This document shows, one piece after another, positions 47,675 to 58,660 of a stretch of DNA of 64,000 bases. Made by a program: the position numbers and the translations under genes. A model generated the notes under the pieces. That model did not search any database, was not told the origin of the DNA, and was given only the letters and a program-made list of their open reading frames with translations. Every line of letters begins with the position of its first letter. Within the stretch, counting starts at the first letter, position 1. The stretch is from positions 17,131,992 to 17,195,991 of the forward strand of contig CM069447.1 of NCBI GenBank assembly GCA_035610835.1, read 5' to 3'. This DNA is from Ophiura sarsii (Eukaryota; Echinodermata; Ophiuroidea; Amphilepidida; Ophiuridae).

Positions 47675-48860
47675 TGCTAAAAAAGTTCGGAAGTTATTTT
47701 CAAGCACAACATTTTCAAATATATCTCGGGATATGTTTATTCAGTGTTATATATCAGTTTAAAGCTGATGTGTTCATCTTTAAAATGATACCTAATTCAA
47801 AGCAATCCCTTGTTCCAATCCTCTGCCACTTGCTTGAGAACATGGGTAGGTCACAATCCGAATGTGCCAACACTAATTTATGCTCAAAAGAACAAATTTG
47901 TCATCTGTTAAATGAAGTGTTGCATTGACCAGTACAGTGTATAGTGATGCTCTATTGTTGACTTTTAGCATAAACTAGCGTTGATTTTGCCTCATTCAGA
48001 TAACGACCTACCCATTTCTCAAGCAAGTGGCTGAGCACATCAAATGTGGTACCATTGTAAAGATGAACACGTCAGCTTTACCAGTCAGCTGTAGGACGGG
48101 CCCCGTTTCAATTGAGGGCGTTCTATTTAGTGACGCACTGCCGTCATTTTTTACACGGCTATTCATCAAGTGACGGAAGTCCGTCGCCCGCCGGAATACG
48201 AACAAAAAACACTTTTCAATAGAGGGCGGGCTTGGGAACGGAACTACGTTTCCAAGGGTACGGCCTCACGTCACAGTTATTTTCAAAATTAATAAAAAGC
48301 CGATTTTGGCGATTTTAAACAACGAAATAACTCTCTTATCACAAAGATAACCGTTACAACATGTACAAAGGCATCACTTCTGAATACTATAGTGCTTATA
48401 TTTAATGTAAAAATTATCTCACTTACCCTGAAAATTCTATAAAATGGTGTAATCTCGTCTAGAAAATGGTGGTCTCGTCGCAGATAACCGGTCAAAAAAG
48501 ACATAATTTTAGCTTGTGTCGTGTGATGTTGGGGTCAAAGGTTACATTAAATCATCGAACTGGATGTCGCAAGGAGTTCTGGTACCTTATGCTTCCCTCA
48601 ACCTGATGGATAGTTACTTTTTATGCAGATAATTGGGAGTAAAAGGCGAAATTTCAATCATTGCGCAAATTGACGGGCGTGCGTTACCTTGGTTACGTAC
48701 ACCCGTCGTATTAGAGCGCCCTCAATTGAAACGGGGGCCCGTTCTACAGCTGACTGTTTACAGCGATATAAAACACTGAATTAACATATCCCGATATACC
48801 GTATTTGAAATGTTTGTGATTGAAAAAAAATTCCGAACGTTTTTGAGCAGTTTATTTCGT
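47675..48860. repeat. Large inverted repeat, right arm split by a transposon
   Basis: 47675-47853 (gttcggaagttattttcaag through cacttgcttgagaacatggg) is the reverse complement of 48001-48080 joined to 48759-48860. The CAGTCAGCT element 48082-48756 splits the right arm. The 116-aa ORF over the left arm (47578-47928) is therefore repeat-derived. Confidence 0.75.
48077..48761. mobile_element. CAGTCAGCT TIR element, 675 bp, with TTTAC target duplication
   Basis: The element 48082-48756 has TIRs of about 40 bp (CAGTCAGCTGTAGGACGGGC and CCGTTTCAATTGAGGGCG, mirrored at the right). TTTAC flanks both sides exactly (48077-48081, 48757-48761). Related elements lie in duplicated blocks A (39541) and B (50590). 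Confidence 0.8.
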
Positions 48861-49046
48861 GAGACATTTATATGAAAAGTGAATGTGTTCTTCTCACTAA
48901 CTATACATTATTTGTAGCAATCACTTATTCCAGCGCTTAGTCATTTACTTGAGAATATAGGGTGTGTCAGAAAATTAATTACAAATACATCCCATGTCTT
49001 TTTGTTTAAATAATACAAACTGTTGGTAAGCCTGGTTAGTCCTCTA

Positions 49047-49452
49047 TTAAAGGGGCACTAAGAGATGTGTTGGAGGCTGCGCCCTCAATTATGATAAAAA
49101 CTGAGATTAGTATATTTTTATAATTGTATTACATGTATGAACTTACACCTATAAGGATTAAGAAAAATCAGCTCTCTTTGTACAAGAAAACGTCGATTCA
49201 AAAATGCTCGTACAGCCGCGATGAGCATTTTACGTTCGACAGTATCCCCTGCAGTACGCGTGATACATAACGCGAACCATATTTGCATAGAGGGCGTTTT
49301 TCAATAAGTAGCGATGATATTGTTTTAATCAAGTTTTGCTGTGTTTTTGTTAGTATAAACAACAATAATGGCAATTTTTAATGTTCATCTTGAATTCTGA
49401 AGTAAATTTTTTAAACATTTAAAATTTTCAACACCACTTAATGTCCCTTTAA
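49047..49452. mobile_element. TTAAAGGGGCAC MITE found only in block B
   Basis: TTAAAGGGGCACTAAG and CACTTAATGTCCCTTTAA are inverse ends. Block A is continuous at the equivalent site (about 38436). A relative of its interior (ttgtattacatgtatgaact and aaggattaagaaaaat) occurs near 16340-16400. Confidence 0.75.
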
Positions 49453-50589
49453 TTACACTTAATTCCATTGAATTTCACCACCAAACTACCGAGATATGAT
49501 CAATTCAGTAACAAGAGTGCGAATCCCACTTTGGCCTCTTTTGATCAAGAAAATGACTTTCAACTGAAAAAAGATTGCCTTAGTGATTCTGATTCTGATT
49601 TTAAAATATCGTCTAAAATTCAAATATTTTATGATATGTCATGAATAATATTGGTGAAAATTTGTTTTTGTTCAAACTCAACTAACTATCAACATTTTGT
49701 AGGTAAAGTAGTATTGATTTTATTGATAATGTTCATTTACGCACTGAATGACGATTCAAATAAAAGAGCTCTCTTCTCACGAAAAGTGGCCAAAGGGTGA
49801 ATTTGAACATGCCAGTGTAGATTGGGCATTATTTGATAACGGATGCTCCAATATGGATAGAAACAAATTCTTATGCCACATTAAAGATTGCTATGAACAT
49901 GATTACTATTTCGAGAAACAATGTTTGTATTTTTCATGGCCAAAAATTAATAAATCATGTTTTACACTGGACAATTTTTTGACACACCCTGTATAGGGAG
50001 GTCTGCTTCTGAATGTGACAAAATCACCACTATTTTTGCGGGTCAAAAGGGTATAGAAAATCACTCTACTCTGTAGTTGTCAATGAAATGTGAACAGACG
50101 ACAGAGTTGTTTTTTTGAGTGCGAAATAGTGGTGAATTTGGCACACTCTCTTACCCGCCAGCAAGAGGCTAGGCACTGAAACAATTGATTGATATGAATG
50201 AGGTATCATTAGAAAGAAGCACACATCAGCTTTTCATTGATATAAAACAAAATATGAATAATGAAATATTAAAAACATGCTGATTGAAAACAAATTTCTA
50301 AACTTTTCTTTTTAGCAGTTTAATTCAATGGTGAAGGGATATTCAATTTCTTCAATTGCCTATACGTTTTGGTATTTGGTTACTTTGGTTGTAGCATAAT
50401 TATAATAAACAAGATCTGTATAATATTACACATCAGTGGATTGCTGGAGGGATAAACAAAAACAATCCAATGTTTGAAAGACAATTTGGTGATGGTAAAA
50501 ATACATGTATAGTCAATATAGCAGGTGTAGTTATATTTTAGATTCCATTGTTTTGATATACAAAAGCAAATATAAGGGTTATCACTTAT

Positions 50590-51197
50590 CAGTCAGCTCT
50601 GGAACGCGAGTCCGTTTCACTTGAGGGCGCTACAAATTTACTGGTGTGCGTCACCTTGGTAACGTGTATCCGTAAATTTGTGCCATCATTGCATTTTCGC
50701 CTTTCAACCCTAAATATTTGCATACAAACTCACACATTGAGTGCAGCCTAGCAACCAGAATTCCTCGCGGCAGCTAGTCCTGATGATTGTATCTCACCTT
50801 TGACCCCAATATCTTGCAATACAGGTCAAAATACCCCTTTTTACCGAGTTTATACCATTTTAATGAGTTTTTAGGTTAAGTGTGATAATTTTTGCATTAA
50901 ATGTATCCTTGCAGCATCATATAGTGATTTTTTTAAACATTATCTCATATGTAATAGACTTATTTTATGGCTCAAAACCGGCAAAATTGGATTTGTGTTT
51001 TACCTGTGACGGGAGGTCGTTCCCTTGGAAACGCAGAACCGTTCCCAAGCTCGCCCTCTATGGAAATATAAAAACGTATTCGTCACCCAGCTGAAGACGG
51101 TCTCCCGTCACTTAATGTATCGCATAGAAATTGACGGCAGTGCGTCACTAAATAGCACGCCCTCAAGCCGAACGCGTTCCCGTTCCGTAGCAGACTG
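50590..51197. mobile_element. CAGTCAGCT-family TIR element in block B
   Basis: 608 bp from CAGTCAGCTCTGGAACGCGA to CCCGTTCCGTAGCAGACTG. It holds paired GTGACGGGAG/CTCCCGTCAC and GAGGGCG/CGCCCTC motifs. Block C lacks any such element at the corresponding point (about 61635). Confidence 0.75.
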
Positions 51198-51411
51198 GTT
51201 ATGGTTTCCTGATAAAATGTGTATGACGCTTTGTCACCATAACATCTCTATCAGTGGAGTGATTTAATTTGTTTCCCCAGTCGTCCGAGGAGGATGAAGA
51301 ATTGTTGTCAATGTTTGTGTTTACATTGTCGCTCTATGGGGGGGGGGGGGGGGGGCGGTGAACCATGTGATATTACGGGATCGAGTGCGGTTTCTCTTGG
51401 TGTTGGGTAAT

Positions 51412-51496
51412 GTTCTTTATATTATTTGAGTTCATAGTCGTAGCCGATTTTGCGGAGGGAATACGGCTACGACTACGAACTCAAATATAAACAACG
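51412..51496. repeat. Inverted repeat in block B
   Basis: Colinear counterpart of 40899-40981: TAGTCGTAGCCG/CGGCTACGACTA with outer TTGAGTTC/GAACTCAA. Confidence 0.7.
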
Positions 51497-51535
51497 TCAA
51501 CCAGGGACTGCGGGTGTATAGTTGTATGTTGATCC

Positions 51536-51989
51536 AATATATCGTCAGCCTGCTTCGATAATTGCCTAACTCACTTTTCAGCGAAATTGAGTTTTTTGCA
51601 TAAATTATGACTTCATTACATTATGCACATGCTGTAATAATACCTAAGTCATTGACAAATCAAAAGTGTTAATAAATGCACAATTGCAATTCTGCCTAAG
51701 TCAGCATTGTGAGTTAGCCAGATTGTAATAATTATGTAAAATGTTTAAAATGGGTCATATTAACTCGTATTAGGCCTATATAAGCCACATTTCACTTAAA
51801 GGTATATCCCCAACCTAATTATATCCAACATGTTCTGCTCCTGTAAGAATTCACCTTTCCTATTCATGATGCAATTCAACATATCGTCAGCCTGCTTCGA
51901 TAACTTCCTAACTCACTTTTCCCATTTTTGTTGTTTTCTCAAAACTAGAAAAAATGAGTTAGGCAATTATTGAAGCAGGCTGACAATAT
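51536..51989. mobile_element. ATATCGTCAGCCTGCTTCG MITE found only in block B
   Basis: AATATATCGTCAGCCTGCTT and CGATAATTGCCTAACTCA mirror TGAGTTAGGCAATTATTGAA and GCAGGCTGACAATAT. A third copy of the terminus sits inside at about 51878-51920. Block A has no such sequence near 41005. Confidence 0.75.
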
Positions 51990-52655
51990 GAAGAGCTTAC
52001 ATCCACTTCTATTGCATTGACAAGTCCATGGAATTAATCAAATTTTAAAATAATTTTAGTTGTAACTGTGGAATACCTCAACTAAAAGTAATTTACAATA
52101 GGAAGAAATTGTTTGAACATTTGATTAATTCCATGGACTTGTCAATGCAAATTCAATAATGCAAAATGAGTAACATGTAGAAGTGGATGTAAGCCCTTTT
52201 GCAAAAAAGCTCTTTATATGTGGGATAAGAAACTATATATGAAGGGATAACATGTATGTGGTCAAAGAGTTAACATTTGTATGGGGGTGCCATATACTCT
52301 GAATTGCCTTATATTGTTTATAAAGTGAAATTGTATGGTTGTAGCATTAAATCAGCAAGATTTAATATGACTTGCCTTATTTAAGGGTGGTTGAAAAAGT
52401 TTCACATTTTTGACAACCATTTTCAGCTCCTTACTAATACAAACTTTTAAAATTACTGAGCAAAAATCAAAATACTTGTGGAAGTTCAAAGTTTAAAGAT
52501 GATGTGCCTTAATGAAGTGCAAATAAATGTTTAAAAGTCTATTATTAGAAAATGGCTGTCAAAAGAAGAAAAAAAATAACTTTTTTAACCACCCTGTATT
52601 ACATATCAGTAAACGGCTGCAGAAAAAGATACTGTAATGTTTGTGAAAACAGAAA

Positions 52656-53059
52656 TTAAGGGGGCTGTGGACTCTCAGGTACAGCCTCCGTAAAACTGCC
52701 GTAACTTCTTCAATATTCATTTAATCTTTATAAACGTATACAGTTTTTTGCACGAAAGGGTTCAATTAATCCAACCATGATAATGAAATTGACCATTTTG
52801 GAAAAAATTATAAAAAACACGTTTTTTGACCCATTTTAGGTTCTGCAAAGATAACTCAAAATATATTTTGTTAAATTTTGTCAGACTAGTTTTATGTTAA
52901 TCCTGAGAACATTCCCCAGGAGAGTTTTTTTATTTTTTTAAAAATCTTATTTATTTTTTGAGTTAGAGACCAAAAAGTGCCAAAAATGTGATTTTTTCCC
53001 AAAAATGTGAATTTTCATGATTTTGGCGGTAAAAATCACATTTTCCACAGCCCCCTTAA
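52656..53059. mobile_element. TTAAGGGGGCTGTGGA MITE found only in block B
   Basis: TTAAGGGGGCTGTGGA at the left and TCCACAGCCCCCTTAA at the right are perfect inverses with TTAA at both boundaries. Block A is continuous at about 41700 (gaaaacagaaatgaatgggt). Confidence 0.85.
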
Positions 53060-53624
53060 CGGGTATAACTCCATAATTAATAGCTATGTATTATAAGGCA
53101 GAACTGTCAAATTGTTCAAGTTTTAGCACTAAATGATCAAACTTTGACTTGCCTCCTATATTATATATATATTTTGGTGACCTTTGGAGGGACAATCTAA
53201 AGTATGTGAGACAAAATGTATATGGTTTAAAAAGGTTATATTATTTTAGCATTTACTTGGAGAAAAACATCTAGCTTGCCTGATATTGTAGTTAAATAGA
53301 TTGCTGGTGGGATTATCCAAAGTTTGAGAGAGATAATCCAAATGCATGCCAGCAAATCCAATGTTTGTGAGAAAATAAAAGGTTTGCCGGATAAATTGTT
53401 GTCATGATATTTTATTTCAGCTAAATTTCACAACTGGTCATAATTTAGCCTAAATTTCAATTAGAGATAATTTCAATGAAGTTGTTCATTGCGATTCCGA
53501 GGAAGGATATGCCGCTGGAAGCTTGAAATCCAGGTCCAACACGGATATGTCTTTCTCTACCTCAAAATAGCCGGGACCTTATTGGTGTTTTAAAATAGTT
53601 TTTAGGGTACTTTTTGTTGGGAGT

Positions 53625-53651
53625 GGGGGGGGGGGGGGGGGGGGGGGGGGG
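53625..53651 (+). repeat. G homopolymer in block B, 27 nt
   Basis: Counterpart of 43376-43402, followed by the same tgctatat and ttctgaatgcaacaatc sequence. Confidence 0.85.
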
Positions 53652-53706
53652 CTGCTATATTTCTGAATGCAACAATCCACACAAAACTAATAACAAAACA
53701 ATTTCA

Positions 53707-53974
53707 TACTTTCTAAATGTAAAACGAGTGGAAAGAGTGGAAATTCACTCGAAAAGGAGTGAAGGGAGTGAAACGCAGGACAACCCGTTTAGAGTGGAAC
53801 ATTTCCACTCTAAAATGAGTGTGAAAGTAAATTTTTCACTCTCAATAGAGTGGAACATTGTCATAAAAAAATCCCCTTTCACTCCTTTTAGAGTGTTTTT
53901 CTACTCAAATACGTGTTGTCCTGCGTTTAACTCCTTGAAAGAGTGGAAAACCACTATTTTACATTTAGAGAGTA
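53707..53974. mobile_element. GAGTGGAA hairpin MITE in block B
   Basis: Orthologous position and sequence to 43459-43725. The 138-aa ORF that spans it arises from the repeat and is not considered a gene. Confidence 0.75.
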
Positions 53975-54732
53975 CATTGATCATGATACAGAAGATACTA
54001 CCCACAAACACAATGCAAACACTGATATAATTTGTCAATGTGGATTCGTGCATGTTAATTAAATATTGGTAAAAATCATCAATTCATTAATATGAAAGAG
54101 AGTGCGACTCTGAATCAAGTACAATATGTTCAATTTTGTAGTTGATATTTATGGTAAGACCAACTCATTGCTTTGCTATTGTTCCTTATATGTAAAGCAA
54201 AACTTTAATGAACAATGAACGCTTTATATTCACAAAATACAGACGTGCCTACCACAATCCATTTCGATTTTATTGGCAGGATGTGCATGATTATACCCTG
54301 GAACAATAACGCATTTTCAATAGCAATATTATATTTATACACAAACATCAATTAAAGGTACTTTCATTGAATTCGAAGTAAATTATTTTTTTCTGGATTT
54401 TTCTTCAAACAGAGAACACATTACAAAAATGAAAATCTCAGTTTGCTATTCATTATACGCAAAACTGATTAATATTACAACATTTTAAATATTGTTAAAC
54501 AAATCCTGATCATTCATACAAATCCTATAGTTCAATAAGTTCCAAATTGGCAAGAAATATTCCTTTTTTATCTATCCGCACGCAAAAGTAATCCAAGCGT
54601 AAAAGCGCGGTTTTGGCATATGCAAGCGTCACGCATACAATATGACACTGCGACATTGCGCGCCACATTGCGCCATGCGAGCGTTTTGCACGCGACGCTC
54701 TTCTGAATCCATTCGCTGCTGTAAACAGGTTT

Positions 54733-54800
54733 TGGAACTGACTGAACTATAACGATTTGACCTGAATTTGGAACTGACTGAACTATAACGATTTGACCTA
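54733..54800 (+). repeat. Direct repeat of about 35 bp, two units
   Basis: TTTGGAACTGACTGAACTAT followed by AACGATTTGACCT occurs twice in direct succession at the end of block B. Confidence 0.75.
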
Positions 54801-55022
54801 TGTGAGCTAGCATGAATGATATTTAATACAATACAAGTATCAAATGGCCTGAAAATGATTGAGTAGGCTGCAAGTATTGTGCAATAATAAAGGGCCTGCT
54901 AAATTTGTTATTAACTCTAAACCTGGCGGCATGTTTTAGGAATAACTATCAGGGGAGAAAAAAGGGTCAAATTTGGGCGGAAAGATAGACGTTAATATTA
55001 TACAAATATTTACTGCAATGAG

Positions 55023-55122
55023 GGGCATGGTTCAAATTATTGGCCCAAGGTGATCTCGAAACCAGACTATAGCATAGTCTGGTTTCGAGATCACCGAGGG
55101 TCTATCATTTGAACCGTGACCC
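55023..55122. repeat. Palindrome with 22-bp perfect core arms
   Basis: GGTGATCTCGAAACCAGACT AT pairs perfectly with its inverse around 3 nt, and pairing continues imperfectly outward (GGTTCAAAT/ATTTGAACC, GGGCATG/CGTGACCC). Confidence 0.75.
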
Positions 55123-55774
55123 GAATGAAAGAGGTCAATATTTGATTTGTATACCAAAATATACAGATTGTTGTCATTTGATTGGTTAAAAGAACATTTT
55201 CTATCAATATATTCACCTTATAGGCCAACCAAAGTTTCATAAAATGAAGGTACACGAGACCAAACCCGCCTTTTACCCGCCCAATAAGACCCAGTTTGCG
55301 CCACGAACGCGTACGCACCTTATGGTCTGCGCCATTACGCGTGCTCCATGTTTTGTTTATACGCGAGCGCGCAGCAACAGTGCAAGCGTTTGTTACATAT
55401 AGAAAAGTTCGTAAAATATTGTATTTGTCGGTCGAATTATCCTGTATAAATGCTTATTGCGATGCGATCTTTAAGGATAACAAACAGACACATATACAGG
55501 AATGTAGCTATGTCCATAATGAAAATATTTTGGGTGAAGACCATATGGCATCACTCACTCCGTAAGCCACATTTTGAGTCCAAATAGTAGCTACCGGGGT
55601 TAAAGAAAATCAAAATTTCGGTAGCGGGCCGTGCGTGACACTTTGGTGACTGTTGCGGGGCACTGGTTGCCACGTGGGGCGAAGATCCCTGCGCATAGCG
55701 ATTGCACGGACAGATGGGCAGGAATCCACACTCGGAGTCATTGGACAGCCTGACAGAATCGCCACAAATAGTAT

Positions 55775-56361
55775 TTAGATAAGTTTTTTTACTAAAGATA
55801 GCATCAATCATATTGTTATAAGCATTGCTTTTTACTAAAGATAGCATCAATTATATTGTTATAAGCGTTGCTTTTTACTAAAGATAGCATTACTTATATT
55901 GTTAAAAGCGTTGCTTTTTACTAAAGATAGCATCAATTATATTGTTAAAGCGTTGCTTTTTACTAAAGATAGCATCATTTATATTGTTATAAGTGTTGCT
56001 TTTTACTAAAGATAGCATCAATTATATTGTTATAAGTGTTGCTTTTTACTAAAGATAGCATCAATTATATTGTTATAAGCGTTGCTTTTTACTAAAGATA
56101 GCATCAATTATATTGTTATAAGCGTTGCTTTTTACTAAAGATAGCATAGATTATATTGTTATAAGCGTTGCATTTTTACTAAAGATAGCATCAATTATAT
56201 TGTTATAGCGTTGCTATCTACTAAACAGGATCAATTATTTTGTAATAGCGTTGCTATCTACTATAGATAGCATCAACTATTGTTATAAGCTTTTTACTAA
56301 AGATAGCATCAATTATATTGTTAAAGCGTTGCTTTTTACTAAAGATAGCATCAATTATTTA
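55775..56361 (+). repeat. 43-bp tandem repeat, about 14 units
   Basis: The unit is TTGCTTTTTACTAAAGATAG followed by CATCAATTATATTGTTATAA and GCG. Most units differ by one or two bases; units near 56217-56290 are more diverged (ATCTACTAAACAGG, ATCTACTATAGATAG). Confidence 0.9.
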
Positions 56362-56509
56362 GGGGTTCAACAAGGTTTCGGAGTTGTTTATCTTAAATCG
56401 ACAACGGTAAGACGGGTTTATTTTGCGAGGGCAAGCTGCCCGAGCAAAATAAACCCGTCTTACCGTTGTCGATTTAAGATAAACAACGACGAACACCTTG
56501 TTGAACCCC
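56362..56509. repeat. 148-bp near-perfect palindrome
   Basis: GGGGTTCAACAAGGT, GTTGTTTATCTTAAATCGAC and AACGGTAAGACGGGTTTATT are mirrored on the right. The centre (GGGCAAGCTGCCC) also pairs, so almost no loop remains. It directly abuts the 43-bp tandem array. Confidence 0.85.
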
Positions 56510-57505
56510 GTTCAACAACGACCAAACATATTTATATTATTCATATGTGAATATCGTTTTGGAAAATTAATGGGAAAATGGTTTTAATAGGCTTCATTTG
56601 ATACCAAAAAAATAGCTGCTTTTTAAAAAAGGAAAAAAATACTTTGTTTTCGTTCATGTATTATTATAATTAGATGTCCTTATTTGGACAAATCCGTTCC
56701 CTTTAAACGGTCGAGGGAACTTATGAATGGGGTGGGTTACGAAAGGTAAACACCGAGGTAAACACTACAGACAACAAATGATTTCGTTTATTAATTGTGA
56801 CATTTAATATATTTTGTATATAGAATTTTATTCACACACCACCTTTAACATTTAGAAAAGAATTAAACCACGAATACGTTTAATTTATATAAAACATTTT
56901 GGTACTTTAAAGATTTATAATCATATCAATTAAAAAACACCCTCCATTTCAATAGTGTAGCGGTCCTAAAAGTTCAAAGCGAACACATTTCGCCGCGACC
57001 CGCCTAAAATAATAATTTTCCGATCCGGGGTACGGTGTGTGTGATGTGAGCAGTGCAGTGATCAACCGTGAGCATTTTACGAAAAGGCTATCGCACCGCC
57101 ATTGAAGAGTTCAATGAAATGGCTTTGTTTTCATGGGATATTGTATTCGGAAATGTTCATGTCATTTACCAAGAGCACCATGGAGGATATGGAATAACAT
57201 ACCAGACATTTGGAATTATATACTGCAAAGAATTTTAAATGCATGAGTGTTTTAAAATGCAACTGTTTACTGTGGAAATGCAACGCCGCGCCATGTTGCA
57301 ATGGACGCCTACGGGAGGCCCTTATGTATGGGTTTGTGTGTTTTGTATACAGACGGGTGCAAAAGCACGGCAACGTCTCGATATGTTATCCTTTTTCATA
57401 AGAAGGTGAGTGGTTTACCATGGGCACAGGCCTAGTCCATAAATAGGCCTTTCTTGGTACAAAGGTTTTAAAGAAATATGAACTGAAATAGGGCTACTTC
57501 TGGGT
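56510..57505. other. Gap between palindrome and recombinase ORF
   Basis: Downstream side of the minus-strand recombinase. No gene recognised; the 63-80 aa ORFs on either strand at 57131-57401 overlap each other and lack known motifs. It could contain the 3' part of the Crypton element, whose end I could not define. Confidence 0.4.
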
Positions 57506-58660
57506 CTATTTATGATTGAAATTGATGACTACAGGGGACTTGAATTTGCATCCCTGAAAAAGATGCGCCATTGCATTGCTAGGTGTGATCATGTTTACAG
57601 CTGTTTCCTGCCGTTGAAACTGAACATTGTGAAATTTAAATGCGCGAGTTTGATCAGGTTGATTAGCATGATTCATGTACGCTGCCGAGCTTGTTGTTGC
57701 CACTGATTTAACCGATAGGCCTACATCTTGCGCAATCATCATTGGCTGTGGGTTCGGTACTGCATTGCCGAGCGCATACTGAAGCGCATTTGAAGTTTGG
57801 CGTTTTTGTGTTTGATTTATATCCGTACAGTAGCTCCTAACGCTTGCCTCTGACCTATGGCCACTAACTGCCATTATTACTCTAGTTTCGAACCCGGCAT
57901 CATTTAGTGCGGTTATTGTGGTTGCCCTCACGCTATGATTAGTATAAATACGTGACAGTTCACACTCTTTACTAATGTTTTTTAACATTGACCCCAGTGT
58001 ATTAACACCCACGGGCTGTTTGGTGTACCACTCTTTTTCATCTTGTTTAACATGTTGTTTTGGTCTTTGAAATAGGGCATTTGATTGTGGTGACAGTTTA
58101 CTTAAATACAATTCCATCGCTGCAACCGGGCAAGTGTTGTTTCCGGTTTCATACATTCTTTTTAATGTTGTTTTCCCCCCGATACTAGTTTCCCCACCGT
58201 GATGATTTTTTGTTTTTTCATTGTAACTCATCGTGAAGTACCGCACGTTCATGTCATCTGTCTTGCACACGAATGAGTCTTTCCGAAGTTCCCTCAGCCC
58301 CTCTGATCCTCGTCTACAGAAATGAAATTCCAAATAAAACCACACAAGTCGCTGGAGACTTTTGGGGTTGTCCTTGCTTAGTTTTTCCGAATTGAACATT
58401 TTCTGAAGATCTCCAGTGGCAATGGGTTGATGCGAAGTAGATACATCGAGCCCTTCGTTTTTCAGGCTTTTAATAATGCCATCGTAGACGTGGTTTGCTC
58501 TCGAGAAACGAGGGTCACTGATGATATTGAGGTTTAGGTTAAAAGGTGGGTTAATTAAATGGCGTTGGATCGCTGCCCTTAATCCTCTGTAGCTTGGTAA
58601 CGAATATAATTGGCCATTTTTCTGGCGTACCGCACCGTAAAATTCTCGGAGGTGCATCAT
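57506..58660 (-). CDS. Crypton-type tyrosine recombinase ORF, probably 5'-truncated
   Basis: Uninterrupted 384-aa ORF starting ATG-ATG at 58660. Tyrosine-recombinase catalytic residues appear in order: Arg116/117 in FCRRGSEGLREL, a Lys at 149-151 (NEKTKNH), His242-x-x-Arg245 in NHSVRATTIT, His268 in VSGHRS and the nucleophile Tyr277 in VRSYCTD. The sequence resembles the Crypton/KIAA1958-like (DUF3504) recombinases common in marine invertebrates, including the C-terminal GCKF..VVIN tail. The ORF opens at LREFYGAVRQKNGQLYS, which in relatives is preceded by more N-terminal DNA-binding sequence, and its first codons sit exactly where FReD homology begins on the other strand. It therefore looks truncated by, or joined at, a rearrangement. 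The absence of stops and the intact catalytic set suggest recent arrival or retained function. Family call is strong; activity is unknown. Confidence 0.85.
   Translation of the reverse strand: MMHLREFYGAVRQKNGQLYSLPSYRGLRAAIQRHLINPPFNLNLNIISDPRFSRANHVYDGIIKSLKNEGLDVSTSHQPIATGDLQKMFNSEKLSKDNPKSLQRLVWFYLEFHFCRRGSEGLRELRKDSFVCKTDDMNVRYFTMSYNEKTKNHHGGETSIGGKTTLKRMYETGNNTCPVAAMELYLSKLSPQSNALFQRPKQHVKQDEKEWYTKQPVGVNTLGSMLKNISKECELSRIYTNHSVRATTITALNDAGFETRVIMAVSGHRSEASVRSYCTDINQTQKRQTSNALQYALGNAVPNPQPMMIAQDVGLSVKSVATTSSAAYMNHANQPDQTRAFKFHNVQFQRQETAVNMITPSNAMAHLFQGCKFKSPVVINFNHK

Larger units (their letters stand above)
48934..54731 (+). repeat. Segmental duplication block B
   Basis: Second copy of block A downstream of the intact FReD gene. 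It carries its own insertions (49047, 51536, 52656) and lacks those at 39735 and 41818. Parallel order of shared landmarks (inverted repeat 51412-51496, G-run 53625-53651, GAGTGGAA hairpin) confirms colinearity. Confidence 0.85.

Noticed and set aside
47578..47928. 116-aa plus-strand ORF
   Set aside because: Lies on the left arm of a large inverted repeat whose other arm does not keep the frame.
53614..54030. 138-aa plus-strand ORF
   Set aside because: Runs through a G homopolymer and the GAGTGGAA hairpin MITE; the colinear block A does not preserve the frame.
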